DNA of 64,000 nucleotides from CAWIHA01 sp963835855 (GTDB lineage: Bacteria; Acidobacteriota; Terriglobia; Bryobacterales; Bryobacteraceae), in NCBI GenBank assembly GCA_963835855.1, contig CAWIHA010000040.1:1-64000 (forward strand), given 5' to 3'. A program made the translations under genes and the position numbers. The notes beneath the pieces were generated by a model. The model was not told the DNA's origin and ran no database searches. It saw nothing but the letters and a program-made list of their open reading frames with translations. Shown here one piece after another: positions 59,193-64,000 of this stretch; position 1 is the stretch's first letter; each line of letters begins with the position of its first letter.

Positions 59193-60533
59193 TCAGAACC
59201 TCGGCTCCAATCGCGCAACCAGCTCTTTGAAAACGCGGCCGCGGTGCTCGTAGTTGTCAAACTGATCGAAGCTGGCGCAGGCCGGCGCCAGCAGGATGGT
59301 GTCGCCGGGCTCGGCTTCGCGCCAGGCCAGGTGGACCGCCTCGGCGAGCGTGCCCGCCTGGATCAGGCGCACTGAGCCGCCCAAATGCGAGGCGATCTTG
59401 GGAGCGGCGGCGCCGATCAGCAGCGCGGCTTTGGCTTTCGCGGCCAGCCGTTTCTTGAGCACTGTGTAATCGCTGCCCTTGTCCTTGCCGCCCAAAATGA
59501 TCCAGAGCGGGCTATCAAACGCGTCGATCGATTTCAGCGTCGCGTCCACGTTGGTCGCTTTCGAATCGTTATAGAAATCGACGCCGTAGAGCTTGCGCAC
59601 GAATTCGATGCGATGCTCGACGCCAGGGAAGGTCCGCACGGCGGTGGCAATCCGTCCGAACCCCGCGCCCGCCAAATGCGCCGCTGCTGCCGCCGCCAGG
59701 GTATTTTCGACGTTGTGCCGCCCCCGCAGCGGAATTTCGCGGATCGCCAGGAACGGTGTGGCGTCGAAAAAGAGCCGTTCCGTGTCGGCATAGAGACCGG
59801 GCTCGAGCGCGCGCACCGTGCTGAACCAAACTGGTGTTGCACGGGTGCTGTTGGCATAGGCGGCGCAGGCCGCATCGTCCGCGTTCAGCACAGCAAAATC
59901 GCCGGGGCATTGGGTTTCGAACAAGCGCCCTTTCGCGGAGGCGTAATTCTCGAATGTGTGGTGGCGATCGAGGTGGTCCGGAGTCACGTTGATGCACACG
60001 GCAATGTGCGCACGGAAATGCTCGATCGTTTCCAGTTGGAAGCTCGAAAGCTCGAGCACATTCCACTGGTCCGGGCGCGACGAAGCGATCATCGCGGTAA
60101 CCGGCTTTCCGATATTGCCGCCCACTTGGACCGGGATGCCGCATTCGCCGAGGATGTGGCCGACGAGCGCGGTCGTGGTCGTTTTTCCGTTCGAGCCCGT
60201 CACGCCGATCGTGCTTCCTTCGAGGAAGTAACTCGCGAGCTCCACCTCACCGAGAACCTTGATTCCGCTGGCGTGCGCGGACTCTAGTTCCGGCAAATCG
60301 GCCGGAACGCCGGGCGAGATCACGATCCAGTCCGCGCCCTGGAATGCGGCGGGCGATTGCGGCACGAACTCAATGGCGAGCCTCAGGAGCGTCTCGCCGG
60401 CTCCCTTCAGTTCCGCGAGCGGTTTCGAATCCGTGGCGCGCACCCGGGCGCCGCGCCCGGCCAGGAATTCCGCCACCGCGAGGCCCGACTGCGCCATGCC
60501 AACGACCAAAACGTTTGCGCCCGCGATCTGCAT
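59193..60533 (-). CDS. murD: UDP-N-acetylmuramoyl-L-alanine-D-glutamate ligase
   Basis: A 446-residue Mur ligase. The N-domain Rossmann-like start is VLVVGMAQSGLAVAEFLAGR; the ATP site is VTGSNGKTTTTALVGHIL, with ELSSFQLETIE, NVTPDHLDRH and FYNDSKATNVDATL as metal, carbamyl-Lys and ADP motifs. It adds D-Glu to UDP-MurNAc-L-Ala. It starts three bases after the mraY stop and ends two bases before the ftsW ATG. Confidence 0.94.
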   Translation of the reverse strand: MQIAGANVLVVGMAQSGLAVAEFLAGRGARVRATDSKPLAELKGAGETLLRLAIEFVPQSPAAFQGADWIVISPGVPADLPELESAHASGIKVLGEVELASYFLEGSTIGVTGSNGKTTTTALVGHILGECGIPVQVGGNIGKPVTAMIASSRPDQWNVLELSSFQLETIEHFRAHIAVCINVTPDHLDRHHTFENYASAKGRLFETQCPGDFAVLNADDAACAAYANSTRATPVWFSTVRALEPGLYADTERLFFDATPFLAIREIPLRGRHNVENTLAAAAAAHLAGAGFGRIATAVRTFPGVEHRIEFVRKLYGVDFYNDSKATNVDATLKSIDAFDSPLWIILGGKDKGSDYTVLKKRLAAKAKAALLIGAAAPKIASHLGGSVRLIQAGTLAEAVHLAWREAEPGDTILLAPACASFDQFDNYEHRGRVFKELVARLEPRF

Positions 60534-60536
60534 TCG

Positions 60537-61673
60537 TTACCTCAGCTTCAGCGTAGTCAGCGCGAACAGCGCCATGACCAGCCCGGTGATCCAGAACCGC
60601 ACGATAATCTTCGATTCGGTCCAGCCAAGCGCTTCGAAATGATGGTGCAGCGGTGCCATCTTGAAGACGCGCTTGCCGCCGCGCAGCTTGTAGCTTGCCA
60701 CTTGCAAGATGACCGAGACGGCTTCGAGTACGTACACGCCGCCGATGAATACCAGCAGGATCTCCTGCTTGATCAGGACCGCGATCACACCCATACTTCC
60801 GCCGAGCGCCAGCGATCCGACATCGCCCATGAAGATCTGCGCCGGGTGCGCGTTGTACCAGAGGAACCCGAGCGATGCGCCGGTCGTCGCGCCGCAGAAG
60901 ATCGTCAGCTCGGAAGCGCCGGGCAGCCGCTGCAGATCCAGGTACTTCGCGAACTCGGCGTGCCCGCTGGTGTAAGTGAGAATGGTCATCGCTCCGGCGG
61001 CAATCACCATAAGCCCGATGGCTAGGCCATCCAAACCGTCGGTTAGGTTCACGGCGTTTGAGCTGCCCACCAGCACAAACATCACGAACAGGAAGAAGAA
61101 TGTGAACGTGAAGATGTACGTGACCGGATTGCCGAGCAGCCCATCGATCATCAGGCTCGGCTTGAACTGCTTGAAGAACGGCACGTTCATCGCCGTCGAG
61201 TACGCGCCATGCGCGCGCAGGCCGAGCAGGAACCCGCCGATGATTAAGGCCACAATGCACTGCGCCGCCAGCTTCCGCCGGCCCGATATGCCCAGGTTCT
61301 CCTTCTTTCGGATTTTTGCGTAGTCGTCCCAGAAGCCGATCGCGCCGAAGCTCAGGATGCCGAACAACGCGATCCAGACGTACAGATTCGACAGGTTCGT
61401 CCAGAGCAGCGTCGGAACGACTATGGAGATGACGATCAGCACGCCGCCCATCGTCGGCGTGCCCGCCTTCTTCTGATGGGACTGGGGGCCTTCCTCGCGA
61501 ATCTGCTGCCCGATTTGGAATGCCCGGAGTTTCGCGATGAGCCACGGCCCAAGCGCCAGGCACAGGAATAACGCCGTCAGGCTGGCGAACGCGGTTCGGA
61601 AAGTTGCATAGCGGAACACCCGGAACGGGCTGAAGTGGGGATACAACCGTTCGTAAAAAAGCCAATAGAACAT
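60537..61673 (-). CDS. mraY: Phospho-N-acetylmuramoyl-pentapeptide transferase
   Basis: A 378-residue polytopic enzyme with ten predicted helices that forms lipid I from UDP-MurNAc-pentapeptide and undecaprenyl phosphate. GTPTMGGVLIVIS, WDDYAKI (Asp pair), NLTDGLDGLAIG and PLHHHFEALGW (HHH motif) are all intact. It resembles MraY of the longer-loop type, with a conserved N-terminal helix MFYWLFYERLYPHFSPFRVF. Confidence 0.95.
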   Translation of the reverse strand: MFYWLFYERLYPHFSPFRVFRYATFRTAFASLTALFLCLALGPWLIAKLRAFQIGQQIREEGPQSHQKKAGTPTMGGVLIVISIVVPTLLWTNLSNLYVWIALFGILSFGAIGFWDDYAKIRKKENLGISGRRKLAAQCIVALIIGGFLLGLRAHGAYSTAMNVPFFKQFKPSLMIDGLLGNPVTYIFTFTFFFLFVMFVLVGSSNAVNLTDGLDGLAIGLMVIAAGAMTILTYTSGHAEFAKYLDLQRLPGASELTIFCGATTGASLGFLWYNAHPAQIFMGDVGSLALGGSMGVIAVLIKQEILLVFIGGVYVLEAVSVILQVASYKLRGGKRVFKMAPLHHHFEALGWTESKIIVRFWITGLVMALFALTTLKLR

Positions 61674-61743
61674 TCGATCAACACTCTCCGGGGCGAGGCA
61701 TGTGCCACGCTCGCCCTTCGCTCTAACTTTTCCGGAAACGATC

Positions 61744-63141
61744 TTAGGACCGTTTCACGGTCCGGGCGGCCGGCCGCCGCAGGCGCCGGCCGCGCGGTTC
61801 GCACTCCAAAAACTTCTCCAGGGCCCTCTCGACATGTATACCGCGCGAGCCCTTGAATAGCACCGCGTCGCCTTCTCTTGTCATGCCGCCGAGCAGCGCG
61901 CCGGCTTCGGCGGGATCTTCAAAAAAAAACGCGGCGCCGGCCGGTAATCCCGACCGGACAGCCTCATCCACCAACTCACGAGCTGCGCCGCGAATCCCGA
62001 CGAGCACATCAATCCCGCACTCGGCGGCGTAACGGCCTGCGTCGCGGTGCAGGGGTTCGGACCAACAGCCCAGTTCGAGCATCTCCCCAAGCACGGCAAA
62101 ACGCCGCCGCGCCGGTATCGCCCGCAGCACGTCCAGCATCGAGCGGACCGCCTCCGGGTTCGAGTTGTAGCAATCGTTCAAAACCGTGATGCCATGAAAG
62201 ACGAAGCGCTCACCCCGCATCTCGCCCGGTGCGAGTGAGCGGACCGCGCCGGCGAGCCGCGGGGGCTCAATCCCAAATACGCGCGCGACTGCGATACCTG
62301 CGAGCAGATTCATCAAGCCGTGCCGGCCCAGGAAACAGGTTTCAAATTCCGTTCCCTCGACGCGGAAGCGAATGCCCTCGGCGTGATATTCCACGTGCTC
62401 GGGGCGCACATCCGCGGCGGCATCGATCGCGAACGTTACCGTCCGTCCCCGATGTGCCTCGCTGAAACGCGCCACGCGCGAATCATCCGCGTTCAGGACC
62501 GCAACGCCCCCGGGCGATAGCGCTTCGATCAGCTCCCGTTTGGCCGCCGCCACTTCGTCCACCGAACGGAAAAATTCGGCATGGGCGAAACCGGCGTTTG
62601 TTACTACCCCGATGGTTGGCCGCGCGATCCCTGCCAGGCGATGGATCTCGCCCGGATGGTTCATGCCGATCTCGATTACCGCGACGCGCGCACCCTCAGG
62701 CAGCCGCAAGAGCGACAGCGGCAGGCCGATGTGGTTATTGAGATTGCCGATCGTTTTGCCTACCGGCATCGCGACCGAGAGCAACTGCGCGATCGCTTCC
62801 TTCGTGGTGGTCTTGCCTGCGCTGCCGGTGATGGCGACGACCTCATGGGGCCAGCGGCTGCGTGCCCACGAGGCCAGCCGTTCGAGTGCTTCGAGAGCGC
62901 TCTTCACCAGGAACGTATTCGGGCAACCGGCTACAGGGCGCTCGACGATGGCGGCGACGGCGCCCTTACGGAATGCATCTTCGACGAAGCAGTGGCCGTC
63001 GTAATTCGGACCGGGCAGCGCGAAAAACAAATCGCCGGGTTGGATGGTGCGCGAATCGGTGCTCCAACCGGAGACTCGCGCCATGGCCGTCGGCGCCTCG
63101 AGGCCGAGCGCCTGCGCTACGTCCTGGAGGTCCGCGGTCAT
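61744..63141 (-). CDS. murF: UDP-N-acetylmuramoyl-tripeptide-D-Ala-D-Ala ligase
   Basis: A 465-residue Mur ligase that adds D-Ala-D-Ala to complete the UDP-MurNAc pentapeptide. ITGSAGKTTTKEAIAQLL is the ATP loop, EIGMNHPGEI the metal/substrate motif and NDCYNSNPEAVRSMLDVL the C-domain signature. Its start overlaps the murE stop by four bases (ATGA at 63138). The C-terminal tail is Arg-rich (GRRLRRPAARTVKRS), slightly longer than usual. Confidence 0.94.
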   Translation of the reverse strand: MTADLQDVAQALGLEAPTAMARVSGWSTDSRTIQPGDLFFALPGPNYDGHCFVEDAFRKGAVAAIVERPVAGCPNTFLVKSALEALERLASWARSRWPHEVVAITGSAGKTTTKEAIAQLLSVAMPVGKTIGNLNNHIGLPLSLLRLPEGARVAVIEIGMNHPGEIHRLAGIARPTIGVVTNAGFAHAEFFRSVDEVAAAKRELIEALSPGGVAVLNADDSRVARFSEAHRGRTVTFAIDAAADVRPEHVEYHAEGIRFRVEGTEFETCFLGRHGLMNLLAGIAVARVFGIEPPRLAGAVRSLAPGEMRGERFVFHGITVLNDCYNSNPEAVRSMLDVLRAIPARRRFAVLGEMLELGCWSEPLHRDAGRYAAECGIDVLVGIRGAARELVDEAVRSGLPAGAAFFFEDPAEAGALLGGMTREGDAVLFKGSRGIHVERALEKFLECEPRGRRLRRPAARTVKRS

Positions 63142-64000
63142 TCCTTTTCCGCTCCATAGCCGAGGCTGCGCAGCACCTTGCGCGCGACGTTGCGATCGTC
63201 AAAGGCAATCATCCGATCCTGCAAGATCTGATACGTTTCGTGTCCCTTGCCCGCCAGGATCACAAGGTCGCCCGGCTGCGCCCGTTCGATTGCCAGCCGG
63301 ATGGCCTTCTCGCGATCAGGCTCGGTGACGTGCGAGACATCGTGGCGCCGAAGGCCGACCAGCGCGTCGTTGATGATCGCAAGCGGATCTTCCGAGCGCG
63401 GGTTGTCCGACGTCAGCACCACGAAATCGCTCAACTCGGCGGCTGCTTCGCCCATCAGCGGCCGCTTGGTGCGGTCGCGGTCGCCGCCGCAGCCGAACAA
63501 CGTGATGATGCGGCCCGGCTTGAGCGCCCGTGCGACTGAAATGACGTTCCGCAGCGCGTCGTCGGTGTGCGCGTAATCGACGACGACCGCGAACGGCTGG
63601 CCCGCTTCGACCTTCTCGAAGCGCCCAGGCACGGCCTGGCACCCGGCGATTCCGCGCGCGATTACCTCGGGCGCAATCCCGTAGGTCAGCGCGGCGCAGC
63701 AGGCCGAGAGAATGTTGTAGATATTCATGCGGCCGGGCAGGGGAGACGCGACGGACAGGCGCTCGCTTCCATACTGCACGTCGAAGCGCAGCCCCTCGAA
63801 ACCCGACTGGATATTCGATGCACGTACCGGCGCGCTGCCCTCGATGCCGTACCACGATACCTCGGCTGTCGCGGGCGGCTTGATCGCGTGTGCGTACGGA
63901 TCGTCATAGTTGAGCACGATGAACGGGGGAGGTGGCGCCCCGGCGCCCTCGAACAGCAGGCGCTTTGCGGCGAAATACTCGTCCATCGTGTGGTGGAAGT
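63138..64000 (-). CDS. murE: UDP-MurNAc-tripeptide synthetase MurE (5' end outside window)
   Basis: The C-terminal ~287 residues of MurE; the frame stays open to the last base (FHHTMDEYFAAKR at the edge), so the start and ATP loop are beyond the window. SDNPRSEDPLAI carries the DNPR motif that selects meso-diaminopimelate rather than L-lysine, and AGKGHETYQ is the C-terminal catalytic signature. It overlaps murF by four bases and would be among the first genes of the dcw transcript. Confidence 0.93.
   Translation of the reverse strand, partial: FHHTMDEYFAAKRLLFEGAGAPPPPFIVLNYDDPYAHAIKPPATAEVSWYGIEGSAPVRASNIQSGFEGLRFDVQYGSERLSVASPLPGRMNIYNILSACCAALTYGIAPEVIARGIAGCQAVPGRFEKVEAGQPFAVVVDYAHTDDALRNVISVARALKPGRIITLFGCGGDRDRTKRPLMGEAAAELSDFVVLTSDNPRSEDPLAIINDALVGLRRHDVSHVTEPDREKAIRLAIERAQPGDLVILAGKGHETYQILQDRMIAFDDRNVARKVLRSLGYGAEKE

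Overview
The window is high-GC bacterial DNA that reads like Acidobacteriota, most likely a Bryobacterales / Candidatus Solibacter-type soil bacterium. This is inferred from family make-up: an Oar-like TonB receptor with a carboxypeptidase-regulatory domain, a TPR-secretin-cohesin protein beside two pseudopilins, Tat-exported sugar isomerase and Gfo/Idh proteins, a GntR/DUF1648 pair, and a murE-to-ftsZ cluster. The MurE fragment carries DNPR, which indicates meso-diaminopimelate peptidoglycan. There is no rRNA, CRISPR array or intact transposase.

Layout. 0-6 kb: end of a broken sugar ABC permease, a cupin isomerase-like gene, a frameshifted FmdB zinc ribbon, a GntR/DUF1648 pair with a TGTACA operator, and two paralogous secreted proteins, one with a collagen-like tract. 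6-10 kb: a putative polysaccharide hydrolase and a TPR/beta-barrel outer-membrane protein. 10-19 kb: glutaryl-CoA dehydrogenase, PilZ, rarA, a SpoU methyltransferase, a DUF218 protein, a GH20-like enzyme and two Tat-exported sugar-metabolism proteins. 19-22 kb: TonB receptor with a small Cys/His-rich exported protein. 22.5-29.5 kb: tRNA-Gln, pseudopilins and secretin, then smpB, pepA, glgC and a second tRNA-Gln. 29.6-31.6 kb: an accessory patch with hicBA, a SIR2-like remnant and mntA/hepT. 31.6-37.4 kb: a sodium:solute symporter with a 42-residue membrane protein, then three secreted proteins, two of them tandem paralogs. 37.6-40 kb: a CT398-like protein and murJ. 40-46 kb: a trehalose cluster (treT, DUF5752, otsB and a membrane-sensor/HAMP/OtsA fusion) headed by a degenerate receiver protein. 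46-50 kb: hpt, a kinase-like fusion, mtaB and a frameshifted fliM. 50-52 kb: a DHA2 efflux pump. 52-64 kb: the division and cell-wall cluster, transcribed murE-murF-mraY-murD-ftsW-murG-murC-ftsQ-ftsA-ftsZ.

The most unusual items are: (i) trehalose-6-phosphate synthase fused to a two-TM sensor and HAMP domain; (ii) an inverted duplication of a tRNA-Gln locus with a shared ~120-bp repeat, one copy loaded with toxin-antitoxin genes and a SIR2 gene cut at the repeat edge; (iii) a 28-codon microORF coupled to both ftsW and murG and bounded by a 23-bp direct repeat; (iv) a TPR-barrel/hydrolase pair with no synthase nearby. Three conserved genes (fmdB, fliM, ftsW) each carry a single-base frameshift. 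For the essential ftsW a sequencing or assembly error is the likeliest cause, which weakens biological readings of the other two.
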